Source: Siphonodentalium dalli (Eukaryota; Mollusca; Scaphopoda; Gadilida; Siphonodentaliidae). Taken from it: a stretch of DNA of 64,000 bases. The notes beneath the pieces are model-generated. The model saw only the letters and a program-made list of their open reading frames with translations. It searched no databases and was not told where the DNA came from. Location: assembly GCA_032622095.1 (NCBI GenBank), contig CP136066.1, positions 148,395,559 to 148,459,558 on the forward strand, read 5' to 3'. A program made the translations under genes and the position numbers. Below, in pieces: positions 23,225-35,194 of the stretch. How positions within the stretch are numbered: position 1 is the first letter of the stretch; each line of letters opens with the position of its first letter.

Positions 23225-24600
23225 CCCTCTCTACAAGCGACAACACATTTGAGACATATGCACACATATCACACGTTTTGTTGTGTCATCTTACACTTGC
23301 ACTGTACCGACTTGAGCAATACGTCTTGGGCTTCATACTGGTCATTCATAACTGGGCAAGTTCCGCGACACGAAGTCCACAACCCCATATCTCATGATTC
23401 AATACGTCGTTATTCAGTGTTTTCCGATTCATGACCGGCAGATTCACTTTGAGACTGTGATAGTACGCCGCTCTTTCTTTTGGTAGGAGTTTTTTTAGCT
23501 CTAACGCAGTCAGTCTTGCTAGAAGATACCATGTCCACAAACTTCGCATGGCGAAGTGTATTTAGTTAGTTTTCTTTCTTACCACCACACATAAGGTAAA
23601 GCCGCATGTCGGCCTCGCCGATGGTTTCTGATTTGCAATAGACTCCTGCGTGAGTAATGTTTTTGCGAACTTCAACAGACTCGTGTTCCCATGTCCGAAT
23701 AATGCAGACCTGGTGGTATCATAGCATCCACATACATGCGCAAACAGGATATGGGAAGTTGTAAAATGTCAAGCCTTGCGCACTCTGCCGTCGAATCGCT
23801 ATATGGCAGCACCACCTAGATTTGCCAGTTTTCCGAGCACCAGATTGTCGGCCATCTTCGATTTCCAGTGACGATTCAAAAGAAGAATCAGATCTGTGTC
23901 GTCCGCGATAACCATGATATTTCTTCCATGCGATTCAAACTCTAGGGCACGAGAAACTCTTAGAGTACCAACGTCACCACTGCAGTGAACTCTGTGACCA
24001 TTATCCAATAAGAGGCGCCCCTCAATTGATGAACTGACCTTTGTTGCTCTCATTTGGGAGGAAAATTTGCTGGTTATTGTGGATCACTGTTTTGTCAGTG
24101 ACCCGAACGTCGGCACGTTTTGCAGATTGCCGGATGTGCTCGTGATCTTTAATAGACGAGCTATGACCGAACCATCGGACACGATGGAACTCGAGCCATA
24201 CTTTGTTCGAACTTACTTCAGATAACACATGGCTACTTCCTTGTATGTTGAGTTTTTGATCCACTTCACTGTATGGAGAAGAGCTTCGCTACCAAGAATG
24301 GTGTCAATTCCCTTCTAGAACGAAATCATTCAGAGCCTTTGCCAATTCGTGTTTTCGCCAATATTAACGTGGACATCAGCCTATTTTACTTGTGATGCTG
24401 CTGTGCCATCTTGTTCCCTTATCGATTCATTGTCCGCATAACTGACGTCCTTCTCGACTGGGACAACTTCAGCTATATATCAACTTATTGAAAAGCGCAT
24501 AATCAACTATAGGTATAGACCAAGCAAGACCCTCGACACTGCCTTTCAATATATCATGGGTCACCATACCAACCCCTTCATCATCTAGGCGATACTCCAT
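23225..24600 (-). pseudogene. Decayed copy of the PIN-nuclease/cysteine-cluster protein
   Basis: Reading from 24600 down in shifting frames gives ordered matches to the intact protein at 48910-51975 and its wider family. These are a LLHTVKWI segment; SSIKDHEHIRQSAK; a stretch with FLPNESNKGQF (intact copy: FLSNGTNKSALAQF); MVIADDTDLILLL (intact: ISSPDTDVLLLL); LLPKERAAYYHSLKV followed by WGCGL; and finally CKCKMTQQN, a stop, then CICLKCVVACREGC, a remnant of the terminal cysteine cluster near 23225-23300. Several stops and frameshifts interrupt it. Its motifs (DHEH..R.SAK, NESNK) differ from the intact copy, so it is a different subfamily and not a recent duplicate. It ends about 100 bp from the giant foldback at 24708. 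Confidence 0.75.
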
Positions 24601-24644
24601 GAAGCTCACTTCAGTATGAAATCATTCGAGCCAACACACTTTGT

Positions 24645-24707
24645 TATCCTCCTCCCTATTTTCCACCCTTCTGATTGGCCCATGTGCTGTCACATGCCGG
24701 GCGACAA
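24645..24707. repeat. Half-palindrome repeated inverted at 25731-25800
   Basis: CTATTTTCCACCCTTCTGATTGG...GCCGGGCGACAA matches, inverted with about one mismatch, TTGTCGCCCGGCACGTGACA...GGATAACAAA at 25731-25800. The latter is itself one arm of a palindrome ending near 25875. Confidence 0.7.
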
Positions 24708-24731
24708 TATACAGTTGTCGCCCGTTGTCGA

Positions 24732-24840
24732 GGGAGACATTGAGATTTGTCACCCGCTCGAGAACGGAATGTCTCCCGAGGAGCGAAGCTCCGAGGGAGA
24801 CATTCCGTTCTCGAGCGGGTGACAAATCTCAATGTCTCCC
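24732..24840. repeat. Hairpin H1, ~53-bp perfect arms
   Basis: GGGAGACATTGAGATTTGTC...CGGAATGTCTCCC pairs exactly with its complement ending at 24840; the loop is near GAGCGAAGCTC. It is repeated near the other end of the foldback at 29444-29552. Confidence 0.9.
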
Positions 24841-25602
24841 GAGAAGAAGGGCAACAACTGATTTGTTATCCGATTATACCACAGAAAATATCCTTGCCAT
24901 CCACACGCACGATGTTGCACTGAGTCATGAGTGATTTCTTTCCCGATTATGTATATTTTCAGTAACTACTTATCGTCCCATAGGATTTCTGTTCCATAAA
25001 CGATAGTCAAGCTTTTAAGCGTTTGATAATCCGCGTTTATTTACGATCATTTTGGTGGTCAAATCGTCAATATCGGTCCATGCAATGTAAACCAATAAGC
25101 CATATAGTTATGTTCTCGTCTTCTGCGCAAGGCATATTCAATGTTGTCTTGTGCGCGCAATTTACTCGCGATGTTCATTTCATAACGGTCTTTCTCGAAA
25201 GCTATTGGGAAGTTGTCAATTTCATTAATGTACATTCATATGTGTCAGTGCTCATGGCGATCCTCACATAAAATACTTCTATGATCACATTGCAGACATC
25301 GCTGAAGATAAGCGTACAGTACCATTTATTCGCGACAAACGTATGCATTACGTTGTCTACCAGCGAACATTTATAACCAACCAACCTAAAGGGATCCTCT
25401 CTTTCAATCATGCATCATAATGTCGACATGAACAAATTGAATCACCGAGATATTGCGATGTAAAAAGTTAATAATAACGCTTGTCCGATAAATGTATCAA
25501 CTAAAAACTTAAGAATATTAGTGTTCACTAAATATATGCAAATTAGCAAACACCACAACTGGTGTGTTTTGCGAATCCGTGGGGTATATAAGATCTATGA
25601 TT

Positions 25603-27025
25603 TTTTAGTACGTTGTAGTGATGCGAAGTAGATGAGTTACTGCAGTGTGTGTTTGAAGATATTCTTGCAATATAATATCAGGCGGGCGACAAAAACAATG
25701 TCTCCCGGGTCAGCGGGCGACAGTGTGATTTGTCGCCCGGCACGTGACAGCACATGGGCCAATCAGAAGGGTGGAAAATAGGGAGGAGGATAACAAATCA
25801 CATTGTTATCCTTCAACCCATTTTCCTCTCTTCTGATTGGCTGAGAGTGCGTCACATGGCGGGCGATAAATCACCATATTACCCTCGAGGGTAACATTGT
25901 CTCAGTTATTGACCGGTCAGCTGTTACCAGTAAACACAGAACTGCGAAGAACTCACCGCGCAGAGATTCTCTGAAAGCTCTCTGATAATTTTGAAAAACA
26001 CTGTTTTTATAAACCCCACTGTTTCATAACAACCGCGAACTGTGGTGTTTGCTAATTTGCATAATTGTGTGTTTTTTTATTTGCAATTTGAGCACGCTAT
26101 GTATAAATGGTGTTATCACAGACACATATCTGTTATAACGTGTAATATTCATATTGGACCTTTTTATATCAATAATAAAGACCGTGGGACAAATATATAA
26201 ACCTTATTATGTAGTTGGTATGCTGCAGACAATTGCACATACGATGTACATACGTTACAACTACGTTTATATACTAGATCAAATAGCCACTCTTTGCTGT
26301 TTATCAATTGATTATTTCTTTTCTTCAATACATTCATCAGACTTCAGAGAATACCCGTATTTTGCGTAACGATCTGTGACAGATGTCAATTTCTGTTTGC
26401 ACTACCACAACGTGTTAGTTCCACATTTTAGCATTCTGGAAATTAACACGTCTGTCGGCGTCTTTACGCTCATTTGAAACGAAACCGAACATTTCGCTGC
26501 ATGGCTACTCAACTTCGAAATTGCTTTACTCCTCTTTCCGTGAACCGATTTCCACAATGCAACCAGCAAACTGACCGGAGAATATCTGCGCAAATGACGG
26601 GTATGTTAATTGATCCAGATTATGAATGTTTTATTTTCTAAATAGCGATGATTCCAACATAAAATTAACTTTTCGAACTGGATTAAAGAATATATGCGCA
26701 CATTTATTCCTGCTATTAAGGAGGTTCGTGTGTACTCCATTGTCAGATAACAAAACAGTTATCACCCTTGTTTTCGTGAGACACGGGGATTTGTCGCCGC
26801 TCTCGACCTGGAATGTCACACTCGGGCCTGGTGGCCCTCGGGTGACATTCCAGGTCTCGAGCGGGCGACAAATCCCCGTGTCTCACTCAATCGCGGGCGA
26901 TAACTGTATACTGTCGCCCGCTGACCCGGGAGACATTGTTTTTGTCGCCCGCTTGGTGTTATATTGCAAGAATATCTCCAAACACACACTGCAGTAGCTC
27001 ACCTATTTCACTACGACGTACTAAA
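25603..27025. repeat. Inner inverted pair of the foldback
   Basis: 25603-25724 and 26910-27025 are inverted copies. Examples are GCGGGCGACAAAAACAATGT with its complement and TTGCAATATAA(T) with TTATATTGCAA. The left copy abuts the left 0.9-kb arm directly. Between them lie a ~145-bp palindrome (25731-25875) and hairpin H2. A third copy of the GTGGTGTTTGCTAATTTGCA block occurs at 26041-26062. Confidence 0.75.
26778..26884. repeat. Hairpin H2, ~45-bp arms
   Basis: GAGACACGGGGATTTGTCGC...GACCTGGAATGTCAC pairs with its complement ending at 26884. Its layout (GAGACA...GATTTGTC...CTCGA...GAATGTC) parallels H1 and H3 but the sequence has diverged, so the three hairpins belong to one family. Confidence 0.85.
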
Positions 27026-27045
27026 TGAAAGTGTCAATGACACTG

Positions 27046-28687
27046 TAGCTCAACTTGGAAAGGGAATAATTTAATGTATTACAGTCAATGGAGCGATTAG
27101 GAATGTGGAAAGTTGAATGTCTAATACTAGTTTATGGACATGAAGAGAAAAGTAAAATCCAAGATGGCTGCTGACGGCCATGTCTTCGGCCGAATGACAC
27201 CAAAATGATTGTATCCCATCTACATGTCATCGTTAACATCCATAAAAAAATTTATGACGATCAGACTAAAGGTACGACCTGTAGCCCATGCTAAAGAATT
27301 TAGTCATACAAAGAGTAGAATCTAAGATGGCTGCTGGCGGCCATGTTTTTTGGACAAATGACCCCAAAATGACTTGTTTCCCATCTACATGTCATTGTTA
27401 ACATCCATGACAAATTTTATGATGATCAGACTAAAGGTACGACCTGTAGCCTGTGCTAAAGAATTTAGTCATACAAAGAGTAAAACCCAAGATGGCTGCT
27501 GGCGGCCATGTTTTTTGGCCGAATGACCCCAAAATTACTCGTTCCCATCTACATGTCAATATTAACATCCATGCCAAATTTAATGATGATCAGACGAACA
27601 GTACGACCCGTGGCCTGTGCTAATGGATTAAATTTTGAAATCAAAGATGGCTGCTGGTGGCCATGTGTTTTGTCCGAATGACCCCAAAATGACTCATTCC
27701 CATCTACATGTCATTGTTAACATCCATGACAAATTTGATGGATGATCAGACTAAAGGTACGACCTGTAGCCTGTGCTAAAGAATTTAGTCATACAAAGAG
27801 TAAAATCCAAGATGGCTGCTGGTGGCCATGTTTTTTGGCCAAATGACTCCAAAATTACTCGTTCCCATCTACATGTCAATATTAACATCCATTACAAATT
27901 TAATGATGATCAGACGAACAGTACGACCTGTGGCCTGTGCTAATGGATTAAATTTTGAAATCAAAGATGGCTGCTGGTGGCCATGTTTTTTGTCCGAATG
28001 ACCCCAAAATGACTTGTTCCCATCTACATTCTAATTTCAACAGCCATTACAAATTTCATGACGATCAGACTAAAGGTACGACCTGTAGCCCGTGCTAAAG
28101 GATTTAGTCATACAAAGAGTAAAATCCAAGATGGCTGCTGGCGGCCATGTTTTTTGCCCGAATGACCCAAAAAAGACTCGTTCCCATCTACATGTCATTG
28201 TTAACATCCATGACAATTTTTATGATGATCTGACCAAAGGTATGACCTGTAGCCCGTGTCAAAGGATTTAGTCATGCAAAGAGTAAAATCTAAGATGGCT
28301 GCCGGCGGCCATGTTTTTTTGGCCAATTGACCCCAAAATTACTCGTTCCCATCTGCATGTCAATATTAACATCCATTACAAATTTCATGACAATAAGACG
28401 AACAGTACGGCCTGTAGCCCGTGCTAATGGATTGAATTTTGAAATCCAAGATGGCCACTGGCGGCCATGTTTTTTTCCCGAATGACCCCAAAATGACTCG
28501 TTCCCATCTACATGCCAATGTCAACATCCATGACAAATTTCATAATAATCGGACCAAAGGTACGAACTGTAGCCCGTGCTAAAGGAAATTGTTGACGCAT
28601 CACGCACACACACACACACACGCACACACGGACGACGGATACCAAGCCATGGCAATAGCTCAAACTTTACAAAGTAAAGTTGAGCTA
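27046..28687 (+). mobile_element. Array-carrying element, 11-bp inverted ends TAGCTCAACTT
   Basis: Begins TAGCTCAACTT (27046-27056) and ends AAGTTGAGCTA (28677-28687). It contains the nine-unit array, then a (CA)n tract at 28604-28630, then GGACGACGGATACC and a terminal hairpin (TAGCTCAAACTTT...AAAGTTGAGCTA). Short inverted ends, a central ~160-bp array, a simple repeat and a terminal hairpin match the architecture described for Helentron-associated elements (DINE-1, bivalve pearl). Assignment is by architecture only. It lies between the inner inverted pair and the right arm of the foldback. Confidence 0.6.
27161..28590 (+). repeat. Tandem array, nine 155-165-bp units of two types
   Basis: AAGATGGC(T/C)(G/A)CTG starts units at 27161, 27324, 27489, 27644, 27809, 27964, 28128, 28292 and 28448. 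Each holds CGAATGACCCCAAAATGACT, CATCTACATGTCA, AACATCCATGACAAATTT and TACGACCTGTAGCC. Type A ends CATACAAAGAGTAAAATCC (~164 bp); type B ends TTGAATTTTGAAATC (~155 bp). No coding frame survives across units. Confidence 0.9.
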
Positions 28688-29443
28688 AAAATCATAGATC
28701 TTATATATCCCACGGATTCGCAAAACACACCAGTTGTGGTGTTTGCTAATTTGCATATATTTAGTGAACACTAATATTCGAACTTTTAAGTTGATACATT
28801 TATCGGACAAGCGTTATTATTTACTTTTTACATCGAAACATCTCGGTGATTCAATTTGTTCATGATTATGATGCAAGATTGAAAGAGAGGATCCCTTGAG
28901 GTTGGTTGGTTGGTTATAAATGTTCGCTGGTAGACAACGTAGTGCATACGTTTGTCGCGAATGAATGGTACTGTCCGCTTATCCTCCGCGATGTCTGGAA
29001 TGTGATCATAGAATTGTTTTATGTAAGGATCGCCATGAGCACTGACACGTATGAATGTACATTAATGAAATTGACAACTTCCCAATAGCTTTCGGGGAAG
29101 ATCGTTATGAAATGAACATCGCGAGTAAATTTCACACACAAGACGACATTGAATATGCCACATTGCAGAAGACGAGAACATACCTATGTTATTGGTTTAC
29201 ATTGCATGCGATATTGACGATTAGACCACCAAAATGATCGTAAATAAACGCGGATTACCAAACGCTTAACAGCTTGACTATCGTTTATGGAACAGAAATC
29301 CTATGGGACGATAAGAAGTTACTGAAAATATACATAATCGGGAAAGAAAGCACTCGTGACTCAATGCAACATCGTGCGTGTGGATGGCAAGGATTTTTTC
29401 TGTGGTATAATCGGATAACAAAACAGTTGTTGCCCTTCTTCTC

Positions 29444-29552
29444 GGGAGACATTGAGATTTGTCACCCGCTCGAGAACGGAATGTCTCCCTGGGAGCTTCG
29501 CTCCTCGGGAGACATTCCGTTCTCGAGCGGGTGACAAATCTCAATGTCTCCC
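29444..29552. repeat. Hairpin H3, twin of H1
   Basis: Same arms as H1 (GGGAGACATTGAGATTTGTC...) with loop TGGGAGCTTCGCTCCTCG. It lies at the mirror position in the right arm of the foldback. Confidence 0.9.
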
Positions 29553-29576
29553 TCGACAACGGGCGACAACTGTATA

Positions 29577-29845
29577 ATGTTCATTGACTTAGAGGTTATT
29601 GTGTTTACCGCATTGAACCACAAAATATGGCCGAAATGGATACACGGGGTTTGGGTGTTCAATCTACGTAATGTTCATCAACATACATCAGTGTAGAGTA
29701 AATGATGGGACGGAACAGAACATCTGATTTCTCAGCGGTCAGTGTCGTCCAGCGAGCAAGCACTTTGCATGAATCCTGACCAGCTCGAGCTAGGTGCTCC
29801 ATTCTTACTGGAAAAACATGATGACGGCCACATGCATACATGCAT
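29577..29845. other. Short gene-free spacer
   Basis: Links the right end of the foldback to the minisatellite. Nothing recognised. Confidence 0.35.
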
Positions 29846-31140
29846 AGATGAATGGTCATTGGCTAGCGTGTTGGTATATATGAAGTGACATTGTGATATT
29901 AGGTGTATATGGTATGTATGTGCATCTTTGCTGTTGGTGTATTGTCATTAGAGGATATATATGTATACAGGGAGTCGCTGTATGATCATGGATCGGATGA
30001 ATGAGTATACAGCGAATGGCTGAATTGTCATGCGTGTGGTATATATGCAAGTCTGTAGTATACAAATTGCCATGTGATATTGGTGTATCCATTCAATGCT
30101 GAGGTGTATATGTATACATTGAATGACTATGGCCATGTGTGTGGTGTATATGTATATCTTGAGTGGCTATATGCCATGTATGTGGCAAATAGGTATGAGG
30201 GAGATACCATATGGCCGATGGCGAAGTGCTGTAAATGGTACGGGTATGTCTTGAAGGATTGTATGGCAATTAGTGAGGTGTATACGCACAACTGGAGTGA
30301 CTCTATGGTCATGAGTGGGGTGTGTATGTATATCTTGAGTGGCTATATGGTCATGTGTATATAGGGAGTGACCGTATTGCCAATGGTGAGGTGATGTGCT
30401 GGGTATTGGTATGTCTGGAAAGCTGCATGGCCACTGGTGAGGCGCATATGTATACCTGGAGTGACTTTATATGCATGGGTGGGGTGCATATGTATATCTT
30501 TAGTGGCTATATGACCATTGGTGCGGCCAATATGTGTATATTGAATAACTATATGGCCAATGGTGATGTGAATTGTTAAACAATGATTGACTATATGACC
30601 ACGAATGTGGTTATGAGTATACAGCGAGTGGTTGAATTGTCATGAGTGAGGTGTATATGCAAGCATGGGTGTATGAATGGTCGTGTGAGCGGGGTATTGG
30701 TATATGCAGAACGTCTGTATGGCCATTGGTGATGCGTATGTGTGTACTTGGAGTGACTCTATTGTTATGGGTGTGGTGTATATGTATAGCTTGAGTGACT
30801 AGATGGCCATGAGTGTGGCAAATATATATCATGGAGAGACTGTACATGTATGAAGTGAGGCGAATGTGCATACATGAAGTGACTGTACATGTATGATCAT
30901 GAATGGAGTGAAGAGTTATATACAGAGTGAGTATACAGTCGTGGGTGAGGCGTAGAAGTATACCTGCATGAAGACTTGTGGCTATATAGTCAAGTGCGTG
31001 TTGTACGGTTATACCTAAATATGGTTGTACGGTCATGGATTAAGTGTGTGTTAAAAACGAGTGGCTACATGGTCATTTATGTAGTGTTTAAGTATATATG
31101 GAGCGAGTGTATGGTCATGGGTGGGTTGTACAGGTGTAAA
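29846..31140 (+). repeat. Degenerate ~60-65-bp minisatellite
   Basis: A unit of roughly 'GTATATGTATA-CTTGAGTGACTATATGGCCATGAGTGTGGT' recurs about twenty times with heavy substitution, for example near 30110, 30160, 30300, 30345, 30450, 30500, 30740 and 30780. Long frames on both strands through here follow the repeat and are not genes. Confidence 0.75.
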
Positions 31141-32838
31141 TTTGGGTGGGTATCGCTTTACACAATAACTCAGGACATGTTAATCGATGTAGAGGTAATG
31201 CCAGAGAGTTCTACATCCTTATGGTGGTTTATATGCACAATGGGGGGGGGGCGGGTTTCCTGACATTAGTCATTTCGATACCAATGAGCCACATTTTATT
31301 GCCGTAGCCTCATAATAATGCCCCGTTCAGTTCAGTTTCAAAGTGCTGTTCATTTCCGTACAAAAAACATGGTCAGAATCCCAAAAGAAGTTTTTGGCAA
31401 AATTCCGTACTGCATCGTTTATAATTAATTTGTCATGACTCATAAGTAACATGGTTAATACAAATTTAGTCACAATTTGCTACCTTTTCGGAACATCAGA
31501 GAATAATATTCAGGATATATATGAAAAATATTTTTTTTACCAAATATGGTTGCCATTTTGCAAACCATCTTGAGTAAATTTGTACAAAAACAGATAAGTG
31601 TGACCCATTTAAGACAGATCAAGACAATAAACACCTTCGATACCATTTTACTTGAAAAAATTGTCTTGAACTGAAAGGTTATTTTTTGCCGATTTTGATG
31701 TCAAGTTTGTGATAGAAAAATCCAATAATTCTGGTAATTTCAGTGTGTAAAATAGTAACAATTAACCAATGTGCATCTGAAATGGTAGTATTCAATATCT
31801 ATAAGACAGAATAGTCAATTTTTCATCAACCACAACTGGTATGCGGTTGCATGACTCGCTGGGGCAATATTTACATTTTTTTCCATATTCTGGCTGCCAT
31901 TTTGGCTGCCATTTTGAGCCAAATTGACAATTTGGGTACAATTGAGTTGGAATATTCATAAGAAATGGAATTTGTCACTTAGATTGTGCAGTTCTTCCCA
32001 TTTCTTGACGAAATATGACTAGAATCCCAATGGTGATTTTTTGTGAATTTTTATACCGCTTTCTGTAAAATCGAATTTTCAAGAGATCGGCATTGGCTGG
32101 GAGCCCACAAATGGCATATTTCATTGCTCCAATGTTCAGCTAACATAACCAATGCAAAATAAAGTCGAAATTCTCAAACAGTTCGAAAAAGCAGGAACTG
32201 ATTTGAAAGATATCAGTGACAAAAACGTAATTGTTTTTATTTTGGCGTCCATTATGGCGGCCATTTTGGATTATCATGGACAAATTGAATGTGGATAGAA
32301 AGGCGGACATCCATGGAATCGCTTCGACAATCTCCAATGTCTATATATCATTTAATAAAGCCATTATATTCGATAATAAATAGATACCCCTAAATCTCAA
32401 ATATTCGAAATATCAATGTCAATTTGAAGGTCAAAGGGTCACAAGAAACCTGGAACCAGCTAACTGGTTGATGAGGACCACATACCCAACCAACCCTGAA
32501 AGTTTCATGCTTTTATCCAAAAGTGAACGATTTTTCGTTAAGCGAGTCACTAAACTAAAGATATTTATCGACCTATTTCGATACCGGCAAAATTCAAAAC
32601 CTAATGTTATTTGTATTTTGGAGCACAAACCGCCATGTGGCTTTATTATCGAAATATACCATTTTCCGTGGTACTGTTGGTCACCTGAGTGATTTCTGAG
32701 GTTTATAAGGGAATTATTCCGTAATTTTGACAGTTCTCATATAAAATATAAACACCTTAAAAGAGAAATATACCATTTTCCGAGGCATCTTGCTTTGAAT
32801 TTAGTCACCAAGTAATTCCACATGTTCATGTATGCCAC
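31141..32838. other. Gene-free stretch with CCATTTTGG repeat debris
   Basis: Diverged copies of a (T/G)GC(T/G)GCCATTTTG block followed by CAAATTGACAA-like sequence occur near 31547, 31885 and 32242. A repeated ATATACCATTTTCCG(T/A)GG block occurs at 32655 and 32768. No gene supported. Confidence 0.4.

Positions 32839-32912
<74 letters not shown>
32839..32912. repeat. (AT)n microsatellite
   Basis: Continuous AT dinucleotides over about 70 bases, preceded by TATAATATAT. Confidence 0.98.
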
Positions 32913-32914
<2 letters not shown>

Positions 32915-33264
32915 AGTCAACCCTATGACTTATAATGAGATTGTTAAATTGAGTTTTATTCATACTATATTAACTTGAGACTAAATGAAAAAAAATACCT
33001 GGTTGTTGACAATTTAATATTAATTCACATCTCCATTTTTAGAGGTAATAAAGTATTGTTCAAACATATCTTTACATTGATTCAGTACAAGTGATTAACA
33101 CACATTAATTGTTTTCGTCTGGTCTTTCCTTATACACACAGCGCCTACCACATGTCATTACGCGCGCCGCGTGTATACTAGTGTACAAATTCCTGTTTCG
33201 CCTGTGCGCTGCCATAGCGCTTGGGGGTTCTCTTTAAAGAATGTTAATTATTGGGACACACTAA
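32913..33264. other. Gene-free spacer
   Basis: AT-rich, with a short GCGCGCCGCGTG island near 33160-33170. Nothing else recognised. Confidence 0.35.
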
Positions 33265-33400
33265 AAGTTTGTGATAAGCTATGCCAATTACAAATTACGG
33301 AAATGAAAAAGATTCTATAATTACAATCATGGCTATATAATAGATGACCTTGAGCGCGTTACCATTTCTGACTATGATTTTCTTGTAATATCTTAGCCCA
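33265..33400 (+). repeat. Dispersed repeat family C, copy 1
   Basis: AGCTATG(C/T)CAATTACAAAT, TTCTATAATTACAA(T/A)CATGG and TGAGCGCGTTACCATTTCTG, followed by GTTTTCTTG. Inverted copy at 41225-41310; split copy at 59568-59860. Confidence 0.6.
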
Positions 33401-35190
33401 GTAATTAATCTACTGAGGACGGCCATCTGAGTCAGCTGTGCGCACGTCTGGTATGTGGTTTGTAAGAGATTGGTGCATAATGACCCAGCATTATTTATAC
33501 CACATCATGAATGACTAACAGTGAACAATTGAAGAGAAATTTGTAAGAGATATTTTTTTCTGGAACCGGACCATTACGCAACACGAGCAGAAGTCAGACC
33601 TTCAAACCACCAAGTATATCTGCCTACTATATATGAATAATTAAGTAACATCAATCTTTCCTAGATATTCACTAAACAACCAGTACTGCGCGTTCACGCC
33701 AATGAATGACCATAAACCCATTCGAAACTGATGTGTTCATTCGGTAATGAAAATATACACTAGAACGCAACGGACATTATCCATTTGGATGGGATATTTT
33801 GGTCTTTGAGATACAGGCACAGAAGACGCAGGATTCTTCGTCTCTAATTTCCGATGAATGTCCATATAATAAATTCTACAAATGGTCTTATGCTGAACTT
33901 GCTCTCTTGATATTCAACGTATAGTTCACTACTCGTCAACGAGTATTTATGCATCAATGTATTACAAAACGATCGCTGAATTACCGCCAACATATCAGGA
34001 TAACACATTTTAAAGCCAAGTGTCGGTTTGTGGTCCATAATACACCAACACTCCAAATAACATTTAGATAATTGTATATAGCCAACATGTTTTTATTTAT
34101 TTGACCAGTATCCTGTCGAAGTTTAGTCAATTTCCCACCGTAGACCCTGGAAAGACAATTGAGTCAATTCCTATCAATGTTATTGTAACTAATAAAAACT
34201 AGTTCATTTTTTTAGACCAATCAAGTGGTTTCCCAAATGACAACACGCACCAACACGTGGTAGCTATCAACAAATGAGATTAGTGTCTCTCCTTGGCGGT
34301 GTTCACAAAGATGGCGGACAAGTTTGTCCCAAATGTTTTAACCGATCTAGGTTGTTTAATATTCATTATATTGTACGCGTACTCTCGTCTTAAAACATTC
34401 CTGATTGTTTCGCGTCCTTTAGAGGTCGCACGTCCTTAGAGGTCATAGATCGAGGAGTCCTTCTACGCGATAGCAATACGATTTTTCGAATTTCAAGGTT
34501 TTCCAATTTGACCTATGTTCCTAAAGTTTACAGATTGGAATTGACATAGTCCCGTGTGGTCATCCGTTGAACTCGTCGTCACATTGATTCATGATTTACA
34601 TGACACTAACAGTGAGTGAATGACTGAGTCGATTCAACTTTCAAGGTGGAAAATGAACTGAATAGATGCGCCAAATTACTCTGACTGCCGACTATTTCAA
34701 TGGAATTAACGTTGTTTGGACTAAGTTGGAGACTGCATTGATTTAGTGCCGTGACTAGCGAGATGATTCCCAGTCCCGCAAAATTATGCGAATCGAGTAC
34801 ACCCTTTGTCGATTAATGACAAGCAGGCAAATTAACGTTACTGTTATGGTATGACGTAACGTCGATCATAGTCCCACAAATGCCAGCGTTTTTTCCGACC
34901 GTCGTACACCCAGTTCACTTTCCGTGAGTGCCACACACAGGGTTAAATATCTTCTGTACGATCTAGTAATTTCAAAACACGCGAGCGTTCGACGTCCGTC
35001 GCCATTTCCAACCACCAAGTGTTCAATTGATAAATACATATCTATACTGTCCGGGTACTAGTATCACGCCATCCCAGAATTTATTTTTGTCTGGTGTGTT
35101 TATAATGACGCTTAAAAAATACATAAACATTTAAACATTGCATGAGGAATGCAGTCTAACTGTGAAAGCGATGTGGTACCGCGGTATAAT
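33401..35190. other. Gene-free stretch, nothing recognised
   Basis: A 70-codon minus-strand frame at 33844-34056 has no recognisable motif or splice context. No repeats shared with the rest of the window were noticed. Confidence 0.35.
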
Positions 35191-35194
35191 TTAA

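Larger units (their letters stand above)
24708..29576. mobile_element. 4.9-kb giant foldback, ~0.9-kb inverted arms
   Basis: Left arm 24708-25608 and right arm 28685-29576 are inverted copies over their whole length with scattered substitutions and short indels. Termini read TATACAGTTGTCGCCCG and CGGGCGACAACTGTATA. A CAGTTG start next to TA is the Tc1/mariner pattern, but no transposase is seen. The interior holds a second inverted pair (25603-25724 with 26910-27025), a palindrome (25731-25875), a hairpin (26778-26884) and an inserted array element (27046-28687). Open frames in the arms differ mainly by non-synonymous changes and are not credible genes. Confidence 0.8.

Noticed and set aside
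25202-29088. Similar ~60-70-codon frames in both foldback arms (25202-25411 minus, 28906-29088 plus)
   Set aside because: They are inverted copies of the same DNA, and most differences between them change the amino acid, so there is no sign of protein constraint.
24616-29662. Frames rich in 'SRETLRFVTRSRTECLPRSEAPRE'-type sequence
   Set aside because: Produced by hairpins H1 and H3 read through both arms.
30611-31263. 141- and 95-codon frames
   Set aside because: They track the degenerate minisatellite; no domain or splice context.
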